From contig JARLGY010000050.1 in NCBI GenBank assembly GCA_031292525.1, positions 186,001-250,000 on the forward strand: a stretch of 64,000 nucleotides of DNA, given 5' to 3'. Below the pieces are notes generated by a model. It was not told the origin of the DNA and did not search any database. It saw only the letters and a list, made by a program, of their open reading frames with translations. The DNA is from Flavipsychrobacter sp. GTDB lineage: Bacteria > Bacteroidota > Bacteroidia > Chitinophagales > Chitinophagaceae. Shown piece by piece: positions 17,913-27,162 of this stretch. The first letter of the stretch is position 1; every line of letters starts with the position of its first letter. The position numbers and the translations under genes are program-made.

Positions 17913-18207
17913 CCACATTTATCTTTTTTGTTTAATGGCACTCAATTACAGAGCATAATATAGCCTGTGCTCATTTCTCAAAGGATATCTCAATCAATCT
18001 CCATTTTCAAATTTCATGCATTGAGCATTGCTGCTTCTCGCGCATAAGCGATTAAGCTTGCCTGCCAGATGCTAAATATTTAATACTGTGATCATAATCT
18101 CAGCCCATTCTTTTAGTGGCATCAGTAAAGGTGGCATTGCATCGTGTTAGTACTGTTCATTCTTATCGTCTGAATAACAATTAATGATTACTACTAACAC
18201 ATACATA

Positions 18208-19467
18208 ATGCACACTAAAAGATACATATATACGATAGCCTTAGCAGGCATAGGCTTTAATTTCCTTGCAATGTCGGTGGCAGCACAAAGCACACCTGCA
18301 ATTTTTAAAAGTGCACCAGATACTGCATCCGGAGATGGTTTTAAACCACATGGCGAAATATGGGGCCAGGTTTTTGGCGATTATTATTATAAGGCCCACT
18401 CTGATACTGTAGGTGGCGGAAGGGGCGGTTCTAATCAATATACAGGTATTCCTCAAAATAAAAATGCTTTCCAGTTTCGCAGAATATACCTGGGTTATAA
18501 TTACACCTTTAGCAAACGCTTCTCTACAGAATTCCTGCTTTCATCTGAAGATGATTTTGCATCGGGAGATTTGTTGCAGGACGGCAAAATAGCTCCATAC
18601 ATAAAATGGGCCAACATACGCTGGAAAGAAATATACCCAGGAGCAGATCTGGTGATCGGGCAAATGTCAACACCCTCTTTTTCTCTACTTACGGATAAGG
18701 TGTGGAGCTATAGGTCTGTAGAGCGTACTGTTGCTGATATCAGAAGAACGCCTTCTTACGACTTTGGCGCTGCGATCCAGGGTAAGTTCGTTCCGGGTAA
18801 CGACAATTTTGGATACAACCTTATGGTTGGTAACGGGCAAACTGCAAAGCCTGAAAACGATAGCTACAAATGGTTTTATGGTGATGTGTATGGACTGTTC
18901 TTCAACAGGCATATAATAATTGATCTCTATGCTGACTATGAGCGGTTGAACTGGACCCCAACATGGCACCATGACAGGCACATGTTAAAAGGGTTTATTG
19001 CATACAATGCACCAAAGATCACCGCAGGGGTTGAGGCTTTTGTTAATACTATACATGCAGATGATGTTGCCACGAGAAGACAGGACGGGAAATCAGATAC
19101 ACTTACCAACAGCGCAACTGCTGTATCGCTGTACATAAGGGGCAGTATCTATAAAAAGGAACTATCATTTTTTGCACGTTACGATGTTTACAATCCCGCA
19201 GGCAATATAGACAATAGTAAGTACAGCAAGTACACCCCACTCACTACCAACTATGATCCCAATACAAAGGAACAGTTTGTAAGCGCGGGGCTTGACTGGG
19301 CGCCATTACGCAACGTGCATATAATGCCCAACGTTTGGTACAATACCTATAGCAATGCAGGGCCTAAAAACTACGGTACTGCCAATAATGATTATGACCT
19401 GGTTTACAGGCTAACGTTCACTTACATATTTGGCGCGTCACCTGCAAGATTCAATGAATTTCAATAA
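18208..19467 (+). CDS. Outer-membrane porin of the sulfur locus
   Basis: A 419-residue beta-barrel protein started at ATG 18208 (MHTKRYIYTIALAG), with a signal peptide ending near SVAAQS. Many amphipathic strands ending in aromatic residues (FQFRRIYLGYNYTFSKRFSTEFLLSSED, LSFFARYDVYNP, YDLVYRLTFTYIFG) indicate an outer-membrane barrel similar to phosphate-selective porin O/P-type proteins. It lies between the S-box and an ABC importer gene, 31 bases before the latter, so it probably admits the importer's substrate, which I infer to be sulfate. Confidence 0.75.
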   Translation: MHTKRYIYTIALAGIGFNFLAMSVAAQSTPAIFKSAPDTASGDGFKPHGEIWGQVFGDYYYKAHSDTVGGGRGGSNQYTGIPQNKNAFQFRRIYLGYNYTFSKRFSTEFLLSSEDDFASGDLLQDGKIAPYIKWANIRWKEIYPGADLVIGQMSTPSFSLLTDKVWSYRSVERTVADIRRTPSYDFGAAIQGKFVPGNDNFGYNLMVGNGQTAKPENDSYKWFYGDVYGLFFNRHIIIDLYADYERLNWTPTWHHDRHMLKGFIAYNAPKITAGVEAFVNTIHADDVATRRQDGKSDTLTNSATAVSLYIRGSIYKKELSFFARYDVYNPAGNIDNSKYSKYTPLTTNYDPNTKEQFVSAGLDWAPLRNVHIMPNVWYNTYSNAGPKNYGTANNDYDLVYRLTFTYIFGASPARFNEFQ

Positions 19468-19498
19468 TCCCAAATTTTCAAAACAGCTACAAATAAAA

Positions 19499-20443
19499 AT
19501 GGAATACTTCAATTTTATCCGGACTATAACTCTGATTGCAGGCATTCTTTTATTGAATGCTTGCGGTTCAGACACGAACAAGAACAGGCTGAATATCACA
19601 GGTGCTTTTGCCTTATATCCGCTTGCCATCAAATGGTCTGATGTCTATAAAAAAACACATCCGAATATCAGATTCGATATTTCAGGAGGGGGTGCAGGTA
19701 AGGGGTTGACAGATGTGCTTGCCAGCGCTGCTGATATAGGTATGTTTTCCCGCGATCTTACACCAGAGGAGAAAGCAAAAGGGATATGGAGCATAGCAGT
19801 AGCCATAGATGCTGTTATTCCTACTGTAAGCACTCAGAACCCGTCGCTCAATGCACTTCTTGAAAGTGGGCTTTCTCAAGAACAATTTAAAACCATATTT
19901 CTGTCTGGAGCCCAGATTACGTGGGGCAGCCAGCTTGGAACAGCAGATAGTAGTAAGATAAACGTATATACCCGTTCTGATGCAGCCGGTGCTGCTGATA
20001 CCTGGGCAAAATACCTCGGCAGTAAACAAGAGCGCATAAAAGGTATAGGTATATATGGTGACCCAGGCCTGGCAGATGCTCTTGCAAAGGATCCACAGGG
20101 CATTGGCTTCAATAATGTTGCCTATATCTATGATGCTAAAACAGGGCATAAATATCCTGGTGTAGAGGTGGTGCCAATTGATATCAATGGTAATCATAAA
20201 ATAGATACCGATGAAAATTTCTATAAAAACTCAGATGCTATACTCAATGCTATTGCAAAAGGGAAATACCCTGCACCACCTGCCCGGGAGTTGTATTTTA
20301 TCTCTAATGGCAAACCTGTAGATCCTGAAGTTATTGCTTTCATGAAATGGATATTAACAGATGGACAGGCGTTTGTAAAAGAAGCTGGATTTGTGCCTCT
20401 TGAACCCAATAAAATAGCAGAGCAACTTTCTAAACTGAACTAA
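19499..20443 (+). CDS. Pst-type substrate-binding lipoprotein, candidate sulfate binder
   Basis: A 314-residue lipoprotein started at ATG 19499 (MEYFNFIRTITLIAG), with lipobox LLNAC. It belongs to the phosphate-binding PstS-like periplasmic family: ITGAFALYPLAIKW at the start, FDISGGGAGKGLTDVL, ADIGMFSRDLTPEE and YTRSDAAGAADTWAKYLG. In PstS proteins the last motif normally reads GSGT, whose Ser and Thr contact phosphate; here it is AAGA. Both hydroxyls are thus missing, which suggests another ligand. Its place in a SAM-regulated sulfate assimilation locus points to sulfate or a related oxyanion. An upstream start at 19430 overlaps the porin and lacks a signal peptide. Confidence 0.8.
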   Translation: MEYFNFIRTITLIAGILLLNACGSDTNKNRLNITGAFALYPLAIKWSDVYKKTHPNIRFDISGGGAGKGLTDVLASAADIGMFSRDLTPEEKAKGIWSIAVAIDAVIPTVSTQNPSLNALLESGLSQEQFKTIFLSGAQITWGSQLGTADSSKINVYTRSDAAGAADTWAKYLGSKQERIKGIGIYGDPGLADALAKDPQGIGFNNVAYIYDAKTGHKYPGVEVVPIDINGNHKIDTDENFYKNSDAILNAIAKGKYPAPPARELYFISNGKPVDPEVIAFMKWILTDGQAFVKEAGFVPLEPNKIAEQLSKLN

Positions 20444-20444
20444 A

Positions 20445-21344
20445 ATGATAGAATACCTGCATTTACGTAGGAGGCTAATTGATCGTATTTCCAGTATATG
20501 GATTGTGCTGTCCGTGATGTTACTACTCTTATTACCATTAGCTATAGGATTGGGGTTAGCCATCGAATCCCTTCCTATAGTTAAAGCCTTTCCGCTGAGA
20601 GCGTTATTGACTTCGTCAGACTGGTCTCCAATGGAAGGGAAGTTCGGATTCTACACATTCATTATCAGCTCTGTCTGGGTTACTGCAATAGCTTTTGTCT
20701 TGTCGGCTCCTGTCTGCATCTTGTCTGCTATTTACCTTACACAATATGCACATGCCAGGGTACTGTATATAATGAACCTGATCATTGATGTAATGGCTGG
20801 TATCCCATCAGTAGTATATGGTGTTGGTGGTGTTCTTGTTGTTGTACCATTTATCAAGGACAACTTGGCGCCACTGTTTAATATTAACTCATCAGGGTAT
20901 TCTGTTCTTGCAGGAGGCATAGTGCTGGCTATTATGAGCATACCGTATATGCTGAATATGCTGATAGATATATTTAAGGGGATGTCGTTGGAAATAAAAG
21001 AGGCTTCTCTTTCACTTGGTGCGAATGTTTGGCAAACAGTAAAATTTGTGCTGATCAGGAAAGGATCTTCAGGTATTGTTGCCGCATTAGGTTTAGGTAT
21101 CTCAAAATCACTTGGCGAGACTATTGCGGTTTTGATGGTGGTGGGTAATGTGGCCAGGATACCCCAAAATATGTTTCAGCCGGGATACCCTTTACCTGCC
21201 CTTCTGGCCAATAATTATGGCGACATGATGTCGATACCTGTGTATGAAGCTGCTTTGATGTTTGCTGCTTTAATTCTCTTTTTGATCATCATGTTATTCA
21301 ATGTATTTACCAATATCCTCATCTACAAGCAAACTAAAGAATAA
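20445..21344 (+). CDS. PstC-like ABC permease of the sulfur locus
   Basis: A 299-residue inner-membrane permease with about six helices. The conserved cytoplasmic EAA loop is in KEASLSLGANVWQTVKFVLI, followed by LGLGISKSLGETIAVLMVVGN as in PstC. It begins one base after the binding-protein stop, and its own stop overlaps the next ATG, so it belongs to a tight operon. No phoU gene is present, unlike in most phosphate systems. Confidence 0.85.
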   Translation: MIEYLHLRRRLIDRISSIWIVLSVMLLLLLPLAIGLGLAIESLPIVKAFPLRALLTSSDWSPMEGKFGFYTFIISSVWVTAIAFVLSAPVCILSAIYLTQYAHARVLYIMNLIIDVMAGIPSVVYGVGGVLVVVPFIKDNLAPLFNINSSGYSVLAGGIVLAIMSIPYMLNMLIDIFKGMSLEIKEASLSLGANVWQTVKFVLIRKGSSGIVAALGLGISKSLGETIAVLMVVGNVARIPQNMFQPGYPLPALLANNYGDMMSIPVYEAALMFAALILFLIIMLFNVFTNILIYKQTKE

Positions 21345-22192
21345 TGAAAAAAAGAAGTATTGAAGAACAGTTTTTTTTATGGTTGATGCGGTTTACGACT
21401 GCCAGTATCATTATGGTTTTATCGGGCTTGTTATTTGTGATTTTCAAGAAAGGTTATCACGCCATGTCATGGGCCATGATCTCTGAGGAACCCCAAGGTG
21501 GTTTTTACCTGGGGGCAGGGGGAGGCATTTTAAATGCAATTCTGGGTTCTGTATATCTTTCTGTTGGGGCTATTATTCTTGCCATACTTGTAGGCTTGCC
21601 AGTGGCATTGGCGATGAATGTACACATGGTCAGGTACAAAATATGGGTTACTGTCATCCGGTTTTTGCTGGATACATTATGGGGGGTTCCCTCTATTGTA
21701 TATGGCGCATTTGCCTTCGGCATAATGGTCTATTTTCACTTAAGAGCTTCGTTGCTAGCAGGCATCATTACAGTGGCTTTGCTTATAGTGCCTATCATTA
21801 CCAGGGCTTTTGACGAAGCATTAAGAACGATTCCTAACGGCCTACTTGAAACAACTTATGCAATTGGAGGTACACGCTCTGAAGCATCATTTGTTATTTT
21901 TTTCAGGCAAGCGCTCCCTGGTCTTATTACAGCCGTACTGCTGGCATTGTGCAGGGGTATTGGTGATGCAGCATCTGTGCTTTTTACTGCAGGCTATACA
22001 GACCATGTACCACAAAGATTAACAGACCCAACGGCAACATTGCCATTAGCCATATTTTTTCAACTTAGCTCTCCTATACCGGAAGTGAAAGAAAGAGCCT
22101 ACGCAGCAACATTAGTATTAACGATCATCATTCTTGTTATTAGTATACTGTCGCGTATAGCAGGCAGACGATTTAAAAAATACGTTTTATAA
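21344..22192 (+). CDS. PstA-like ABC permease of the sulfur locus
   Basis: The second permease, 282 residues, with about six helices. It resembles PstA, with ITRAFDEALRTIPNGLLETTYAIGGTRSEASFVIFF forming the EAA loop region (described in pieces: EALRTIPNGLLE, GGTRSEASFVIFF) and ALCRGIGDAASVLFTAGYTD after it. The ATG overlaps the preceding stop by one base. It forms the heterodimeric channel with the PstC-like protein. Confidence 0.85.
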   Translation: MKKRSIEEQFFLWLMRFTTASIIMVLSGLLFVIFKKGYHAMSWAMISEEPQGGFYLGAGGGILNAILGSVYLSVGAIILAILVGLPVALAMNVHMVRYKIWVTVIRFLLDTLWGVPSIVYGAFAFGIMVYFHLRASLLAGIITVALLIVPIITRAFDEALRTIPNGLLETTYAIGGTRSEASFVIFFRQALPGLITAVLLALCRGIGDAASVLFTAGYTDHVPQRLTDPTATLPLAIFFQLSSPIPEVKERAYAATLVLTIIILVISILSRIAGRRFKKYVL

Positions 22193-22201
22193 GTACCGAT
22201 C

Positions 22202-22960
22202 ATGTCAAACTCAGCAATTGTCCGTATTAAGGATTTGAACGTACAAAGTGGTAATACTGCCATTTTAAAGAACATTAATGTAGAGATACCGCGCAATAAG
22301 ATAACTGTTATTCTTGGGCCGTCAGGTTGCGGAAAAACAACATTATTAAAAAGCCTGAACCGTCTTACAGATCTGCAGCCGCACTTAAAGATATCAGGCA
22401 GTATTTTCATTGATGATGAAGATATTTTGCAGGTAACTGATGGGCTGACGAGGATAAGACAAAAAATGGGGTTGCTTTCTCAAAAGCCATATCCACTTCC
22501 CATGTCTATTTACAAGAATATCGCTTTTGGGTTGAAGATACAAGGTGTATCAGACAAAAAGATCATTAATGATAGTGTGGAACGCTACCTTGCTGAGGTG
22601 GGCCTTTGGGACGAGGTAAAAGATAGATTACACAGCCCTGCGTCGCGATTGTCTATTGGCCAGCAACAAAGGCTCTGTTTGGCCAGGGGGCTTGCCGTAC
22701 ACCCTGAGATCATCCTGGCTGATGAACCAACATCTGCACTTGATCCTATATCGAGTAAAAAGATCGAGGAAAAATTCATTGCATTAAGAGATGATTTTAC
22801 CGTCATCGTTGTAACTCATATTTTAAGACAGGCTAAACGCCTGGCAGACAATGTGATCTTTATGTACTACGGCGAAATAGTAGAGCAGGGGCCTCCTGAG
22901 CAACTATTTGAGCATCCAGTATCTCCGATTCTAAAAGACTATTTAAACACCGGTCATTGA
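22202..22960 (+). CDS. PstB-like ABC transporter ATPase of the sulfur locus
   Basis: A 252-residue ABC ATPase with Walker A GPSGCGKTT (about residues 39-47), signature LSIGQQQRLCLARGLA, Walker B IILADEPTSALDP, and the H-loop in VIVVTHILRQAKRLADNV. The overall form, including HPVSPILKDYL near the end, matches PstB. It powers the two permeases upstream and ends the first part of the locus; a new promoter begins 90 bases further on. Confidence 0.9.
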   Translation: MSNSAIVRIKDLNVQSGNTAILKNINVEIPRNKITVILGPSGCGKTTLLKSLNRLTDLQPHLKISGSIFIDDEDILQVTDGLTRIRQKMGLLSQKPYPLPMSIYKNIAFGLKIQGVSDKKIINDSVERYLAEVGLWDEVKDRLHSPASRLSIGQQQRLCLARGLAVHPEIILADEPTSALDPISSKKIEEKFIALRDDFTVIVVTHILRQAKRLADNVIFMYYGEIVEQGPPEQLFEHPVSPILKDYLNTGH

Positions 22961-23050
22961 GCTCTTTGTATTCATATCCATTGCTTACAAATAACTAATT
23001 ACTAAAAATAAGGCACATGCTTTCTAATCAGATAAGAACAAAACTATTTT

Positions 23051-23081
23051 TTGGATTTGAAAATAAGTCCATCTACTTTTG
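23051..23081 (+). promoter_or_regulatory. Promoter of the cysH operon
   Basis: TTG (23051-23053), a 20-base spacer and TACTTTTG (23074-23081) match the Bacteroidota consensus. The predicted start near 23086 precedes the second poly-Cys peptide. It also argues that the peptide starts at 23137, not at the in-frame ATG at 23017. Confidence 0.65.
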
Positions 23082-23136
23082 CAATGCATCGTTTTACAAA
23101 CTGTGGGACGAAAGACAATTCAAAAGTCTATTTAAA

Positions 23137-23244
23137 ATGAAACAGTTAACATCACTCGCCACTGCCATTCAAAATGCCAGCATATCTTCTGCCGCATTTA
23201 TGGTTGCGTGTTGTTGTTTCATTTGTTGCAGCTGTTGTATCTAA
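23137..23244 (+). CDS. 35-residue poly-cysteine peptide 2, candidate Cys-sensing leader
   Basis: A 35-codon frame (start MKQLTSLATAIQNAS) ends in FMVACCCFICCSCCI, with seven cysteines at residues 25-27, 30, 31, 33 and 34. It has exactly the same length as the peptide at 17797, and both place the cysteines in the last 14 residues, one residue before the stop. It lies 117 bases before cysH on a transcript with its own promoter. Several hairpins start within its last Cys codons. Leader-peptide attenuation by charged tRNA-Cys is the simplest reading; a secreted or metal-binding peptide is less likely. Confidence 0.75.
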   Translation: MKQLTSLATAIQNASISSAAFMVACCCFICCSCCI

Positions 23245-23319
23245 CAACAAGGTTCACCTTTACATTCTTATTTCTTGTTAGTAAGGTAAACCAGCAATGG
23301 ACAGCCATAGTTCTGTCCA
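23233..23319 (+). promoter_or_regulatory. Hairpin series after leader 2, candidate attenuator
   Basis: Three stems follow in order. The first is TGTTGT with ACAACA (23233-23249), overlapping the last Cys codons. The second is a longer stem of about 23251-23293, formed by GGTT/AACC and ACCTTTAC/GTAAGGT. The third is TGGACAG with CTGTCCA (23298-23319), trailed by a T-rich stretch ending in TTTTTT at 23336-23341. AACAAG after the stop could also pair with CTTGTT in the second stem, giving mutually exclusive folds. No perfect terminator is seen. Confidence 0.5.
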
Positions 23320-23361
23320 CTCTTTAATCATTCCCTTTTTTAACGTATTTAATTACAGATC

Positions 23362-24078
23362 ATGCCACATGCTTCTGAAGCTGCAATTGCGCAATTGTTG
23401 GACGAATTGCGCAATCTCACAATTGATGAGTCACTAAAAAAACTTGCAAAAGATTATAGCGGCTCAGTAACCTTCTCTACCAGTTTTAGTTTGGAAGATC
23501 AGGTCATCACCCATTTGATCGCACAAAGTGGTGCGGATATCAGCCTGTTTACATTAGATACAGGTAGATTATTTGAACAGACCTATGCGGTATGGGAAAA
23601 TACAAATGCCCACTTTGACATCAAACTCAAAGGCTACTATCCTGATAACATACAGGTAGAAAAATTCCTGGATGAAAAGGGACCCAATGCGTTCTATTCT
23701 TCTGTTGATAACCGGAAAGAATGCTGTTACATCAGGAAAGTAGTACCACTTAAACGGGCATTGAACGGCAAACAGATCTGGGTCACAGGACTTAGGGCAG
23801 AACATTCTGTATCGCGTGAAGGTCTTGAGCTGTTAGAATGGGATGAAGGTAATCAGCTCATCAAGTACAATCCATTGCTGCATTGGTCAACAGATGAAGT
23901 GAAAGCCTACATGGCCAGGTTTCAGATACCTTATAACACCCTGCATGATAAAGGCTTTGTAAGCATTGGGTGCGAGCCTTGTACTAGAGCTATCAGAGAC
24001 GGTGAAAGTTTTCGTGCCGGGCGGTGGTGGTGGGAAGATAATAGTAAAAAAGAGTGTGGATTACATATTAAGCAATAA
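23362..24078 (+). CDS. cysH: Assimilatory adenylyl-sulfate (APS) reductase
   Basis: This enzyme reduces activated sulfate to sulfite with thiol electrons. The 238-residue protein has the PAPS/APS reductase fold (SFSLEDQVITHLI, LDTGRLFEQTY). It also has the paired cysteines CC near residue 119 and CEPC near residue 203, which bind the 4Fe-4S cluster that marks the APS-using type. The catalytic cysteine is in KKECGLH at the C-terminus. This fits the absence of an APS kinase (cysC) gene in the operon. cysD follows 21 bases later. Confidence 0.92.
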   Translation: MPHASEAAIAQLLDELRNLTIDESLKKLAKDYSGSVTFSTSFSLEDQVITHLIAQSGADISLFTLDTGRLFEQTYAVWENTNAHFDIKLKGYYPDNIQVEKFLDEKGPNAFYSSVDNRKECCYIRKVVPLKRALNGKQIWVTGLRAEHSVSREGLELLEWDEGNQLIKYNPLLHWSTDEVKAYMARFQIPYNTLHDKGFVSIGCEPCTRAIRDGESFRAGRWWWEDNSKKECGLHIKQ

Positions 24079-24099
24079 CAATCAAAAAGACATTCAATC

Positions 24100-25008
24100 A
24101 TGAGCAATAAAAGAATTGACCATTTAGACCTGTTGGAATCAGAAGCTATTTATATACTGAGAGAAGTGGCTGGACAGTTTGAGAAACCAGCTTTGCTGTT
24201 CAGTGGTGGTAAAGATTCAATAGTATTGGTACACCTGGCATTAAAAGCATTCAGGCCCGGTAAATTTCCTTTCCCATTGGTGCATATAGACACAGGGCAC
24301 AACTTTCAGGAAGCGCTTGATTATAGGGATGAACTTGTAGCGGCGATTGGAGAAAAGTTGATAGTGAGGAAAGTAGAGGATACAATAGTTGCAAAGAACC
24401 TTACAGAACCACGGGGTAAGTTTGCCAGCCGCAATGCATTACAAACTTACACGTTGCTGGATACGATTAATGAATTTCGTTTTGATGCGTGCATAGGTGG
24501 TGCACGAAGGGATGAAGAAAAGGCAAGAGCCAAAGAACGCGTCTTTTCTATAAGGGATGAATTTGGCCAGTGGAATCCTAAACTGCAACGCCCGGAACTA
24601 TGGAATAATTACAATGGAAAGATCCATAAAGGAGAAAACGTGCGTGTATTTCCCATCAGTAACTGGACCGAACTGGATGTGTGGAACTACATAAAAAGAG
24701 AAGGAATAAAACTGCCGTCCATTTATTTTTCCCACGAACGCGATGTTATTGAATACGATCAGCAGCTTGTTGCATTGTCGCCATTTATCAGGCTGGATAA
24801 AGAAGATGTAGTCTTTAAATGCAAAGTAAGGTACCGAACGGTAGGGGATATGACCTGTACAGCAGCAATTGCTTCAGAAGCCTTCTCTATAGACGATATA
24901 ATAGAAGAGATCATCTCAAGTAATACAAGTGAACGTGGGGAGACAAGGATAGATGATAAAGTATCTGAAGCCGCAATGGAAGACAGGAAAAAGAATGGTT
25001 ATTTCTAA
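24100..25008 (+). CDS. cysD: Sulfate adenylyltransferase subunit 2
   Basis: The catalytic subunit of ATP sulfurylase, 302 residues. It forms APS from sulfate and ATP together with CysN. Visible parts are the PP-loop FSGGKDSIVLVHLALKAF, HIDTGHNFQEALDYRDE, CIGGARRDEEKARAKER, and the conserved NWTELDVWNYI. It ends 19 bases before cysN. Confidence 0.95.
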   Translation: MSNKRIDHLDLLESEAIYILREVAGQFEKPALLFSGGKDSIVLVHLALKAFRPGKFPFPLVHIDTGHNFQEALDYRDELVAAIGEKLIVRKVEDTIVAKNLTEPRGKFASRNALQTYTLLDTINEFRFDACIGGARRDEEKARAKERVFSIRDEFGQWNPKLQRPELWNNYNGKIHKGENVRVFPISNWTELDVWNYIKREGIKLPSIYFSHERDVIEYDQQLVALSPFIRLDKEDVVFKCKVRYRTVGDMTCTAAIASEAFSIDDIIEEIISSNTSERGETRIDDKVSEAAMEDRKKNGYF

Positions 25009-25027
25009 CAAACAAAAAAACATTATA

Positions 25028-26269
25028 ATGGACATACTTCGTTTTATTACCGCAGGCAGTGTTGACGACGGTAAAAGTACCCTGATAGGCAGATTGCTAT
25101 ACGACAGCAAGAGTATATTGATAGATCAGTTGAGATCTATAGAGAAGGCAAGTAATAAAGCAAATGGGGAAATAGACCTTGCATTGTTAACCGATGGCTT
25201 AAGGGCCGAGCGTGAGCAGGGTATTACTATTGATGTGGCATATAAATATTTCAGCACACCCCGAAGGAAATTTATAATAGCAGATGCGCCGGGCCATATT
25301 CAATATACCAGGAACATGGTGACAGGGGCATCCAATTCAGACCTTATTATTATACTTATTGATGCCAGGCATGGGGTAGTAGAGCAAACAAGGAGACACT
25401 CTATTATTGCTTCGTTGCTGGATGTTGCTCATGTTGTTGTAGCTGTCAATAAAATGGACCTTGTAAACTATGACGAAACAGTTTTTGATATAATTGTAAA
25501 TGACTATAAAGAAGTTGCTGCTTCATTAGGCCTTAATGAAGTAACCTATATACCCATAGCAGCTATCACAGGCGATAATATTACTGAACACAGTACGAAA
25601 CTAGATTGGTATAATGGGGAACCTTTATTGGCATTTCTGGAGCAGGTAAATATTAAAAGAAGTACAGAAAATAATAAAGCAAGACTATATGTACAGTATG
25701 TAATACGCCCTCAAGCACCGGGCTACCATGATTATCGCGGTTATGCTGGCCGAATTACAGGTGGCAGTCTTCATGTTGGCGATCATGTTATCTCATTGCC
25801 ATCTGGTATATCAACAACAATCAGCGCTATCGAATCAGGAGGCAACGCAATAGATGAAGCTCATACAGGGCAGAGCATAACCATTCAATTAGCAGATGAC
25901 ATTGACATTAGCAGAGGCGATGTGATTGTGAAAAAATCTGATCTGCAACCAATAGTTTCACAAGACCTGGAAGCTTTATTATGCTGGATGGATACGAGAC
26001 CACTGCTGCCAGGCAACCGATATTTATTACAACTCAACAGCCTTACTGTACCGGCTATTGTGAAGCATATCGGGTACAAGGTAGACGTAAATACAATTGA
26101 TAAAACGCATAACCCTGCTACTGCTGAGCTAAATGATATAGTAAGTGTTACACTAAAAACGGCATCGCCTGTTCCGTATGATAAATATACAGTACTGCAT
26201 ACAGGCGGTGGCGCCATACTCATTGATGAAACAAGCTATGCTACAGTTGCTGCAGCCATTTTACAATAA
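25028..26269 (+). CDS. cysN: Sulfate adenylyltransferase subunit 1 (GTPase)
   Basis: The regulatory GTPase subunit of ATP sulfurylase. Started at ATG 25028 (MDILRFITAGSVDDGK) it has 413 residues, somewhat shorter than the about 475 of enterobacterial CysN. GTPase motifs are GSVDDGKST, DAPGH and NKMD; switch I lies around EREQGITIDVAY. The C-terminus has EF-Tu-like beta barrels (YRGYAGRITGGSLHVGD). A longer frame upstream overlaps cysD and is rejected. No CysC domain is fused. Confidence 0.94.
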   Translation: MDILRFITAGSVDDGKSTLIGRLLYDSKSILIDQLRSIEKASNKANGEIDLALLTDGLRAEREQGITIDVAYKYFSTPRRKFIIADAPGHIQYTRNMVTGASNSDLIIILIDARHGVVEQTRRHSIIASLLDVAHVVVAVNKMDLVNYDETVFDIIVNDYKEVAASLGLNEVTYIPIAAITGDNITEHSTKLDWYNGEPLLAFLEQVNIKRSTENNKARLYVQYVIRPQAPGYHDYRGYAGRITGGSLHVGDHVISLPSGISTTISAIESGGNAIDEAHTGQSITIQLADDIDISRGDVIVKKSDLQPIVSQDLEALLCWMDTRPLLPGNRYLLQLNSLTVPAIVKHIGYKVDVNTIDKTHNPATAELNDIVSVTLKTASPVPYDKYTVLHTGGGAILIDETSYATVAAAILQ

Positions 26270-26288
26270 CAGATAAAATAATTTAAAA

Positions 26289-27122
26289 ATGAACGAATCA
26301 GATTTGCTGCAAACATTGTTTCAAAGAAACTATAGCAGTACCCAGAACTTTCCTGATAAAGAGTTGGCCGAAGAATACATTGATAAGCTGTTCAACTTCC
26401 TGTTTACAGCAAAAGAGCATAGGTATGATTCTAAGGAGCAACTTGTGAATGAGTATGATAATCTTAAAACTACTTTATCAAATATTGTTTACGACATATT
26501 GCGTAATGATGCGGAAGTAGAAGGGATTATTGAACACTTTTTTCTTTCCATTCCGCATATCTACAACACACTGCTAAAAGACGCAACTGCTATAGTAGCA
26601 TTCGATCCTGCTGCAGGCTCCCTGGAAGAAGTACTTCTTGCATATCCTGGGTTTTATGCTACTGCTGTATATCGGCTTGCTCATAAACTCTATAAACTAA
26701 AACTAAATACGCTCAGTAGGATATGGTCTGAATTTGCACATAGCAAAACAGGTATAGACATCCATCCCGGTGCAATAATTGGTGAATCTTTTTTTATAGA
26801 TCACGGCACAGGTATTGTTATAGGGGAGACCACCTTTATTGGTAACAACGTGAAAATATACCAGGGGGTAACATTAGGCGCCTTAAATGTTATAAAGAAT
26901 GCTTCAACTACTAAGCGGCATCCCACCATTGAAAACAATGTGATCATCTATTCAGGCGCTACAATATTAGGCGGCACCACAAGAATAGGACATGACAGTG
27001 TAATAGGGGGTAACGTGTGGCTGACTGAAAGTGTGGAACCTCATTCGGTAGTTTATCACAAAAGTAAAGTGATAGTAAAAGATAAGTATCCATTCCCTGC
27101 ACCATTGAATTTCGTGATATAA
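26289..27122 (+). CDS. cysE: Serine O-acetyltransferase
   Basis: It makes O-acetylserine from serine and acetyl-CoA, the acceptor for sulfide in cysteine synthesis. The 277-residue protein has a helical N-terminal half. A left-handed beta-helix with hexapeptide repeats follows ([58 protein letters not shown]). The catalytic histidine is expected in the IDHGTG segment. The position directly before cysK is typical. Confidence 0.92.
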   Translation: MNESDLLQTLFQRNYSSTQNFPDKELAEEYIDKLFNFLFTAKEHRYDSKEQLVNEYDNLKTTLSNIVYDILRNDAEVEGIIEHFFLSIPHIYNTLLKDATAIVAFDPAAGSLEEVLLAYPGFYATAVYRLAHKLYKLKLNTLSRIWSEFAHSKTGIDIHPGAIIGESFFIDHGTGIVIGETTFIGNNVKIYQGVTLGALNVIKNASTTKRHPTIENNVIIYSGATILGGTTRIGHDSVIGGNVWLTESVEPHSVVYHKSKVIVKDKYPFPAPLNFVI

Positions 27123-27162
27123 GGTAAAAGATGATTTAATCATTCAATTAAAAAGAAATAAA

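Noticed and set aside
19430-19498. Earlier start of the Pst-type binding protein
   Set aside because: It overlaps the porin end and would bury the lipoprotein signal peptide.
18208-22960. Ordinary phosphate uptake system
   Set aside because: It has the general family but sits in a SAM-regulated sulfur locus, lacks phoU, and its binding protein lacks the GSGT motif; phosphate cannot be fully excluded.
23017-23136. Extended 75-residue start for the second poly-Cys peptide
   Set aside because: A consensus promoter lies inside this extension, and the 35-codon version matches the length and design of the first peptide.
24953-25027. Earlier start of cysN
   Set aside because: It overlaps cysD by 56 bases, and the GTPase family starts at MDILRF.
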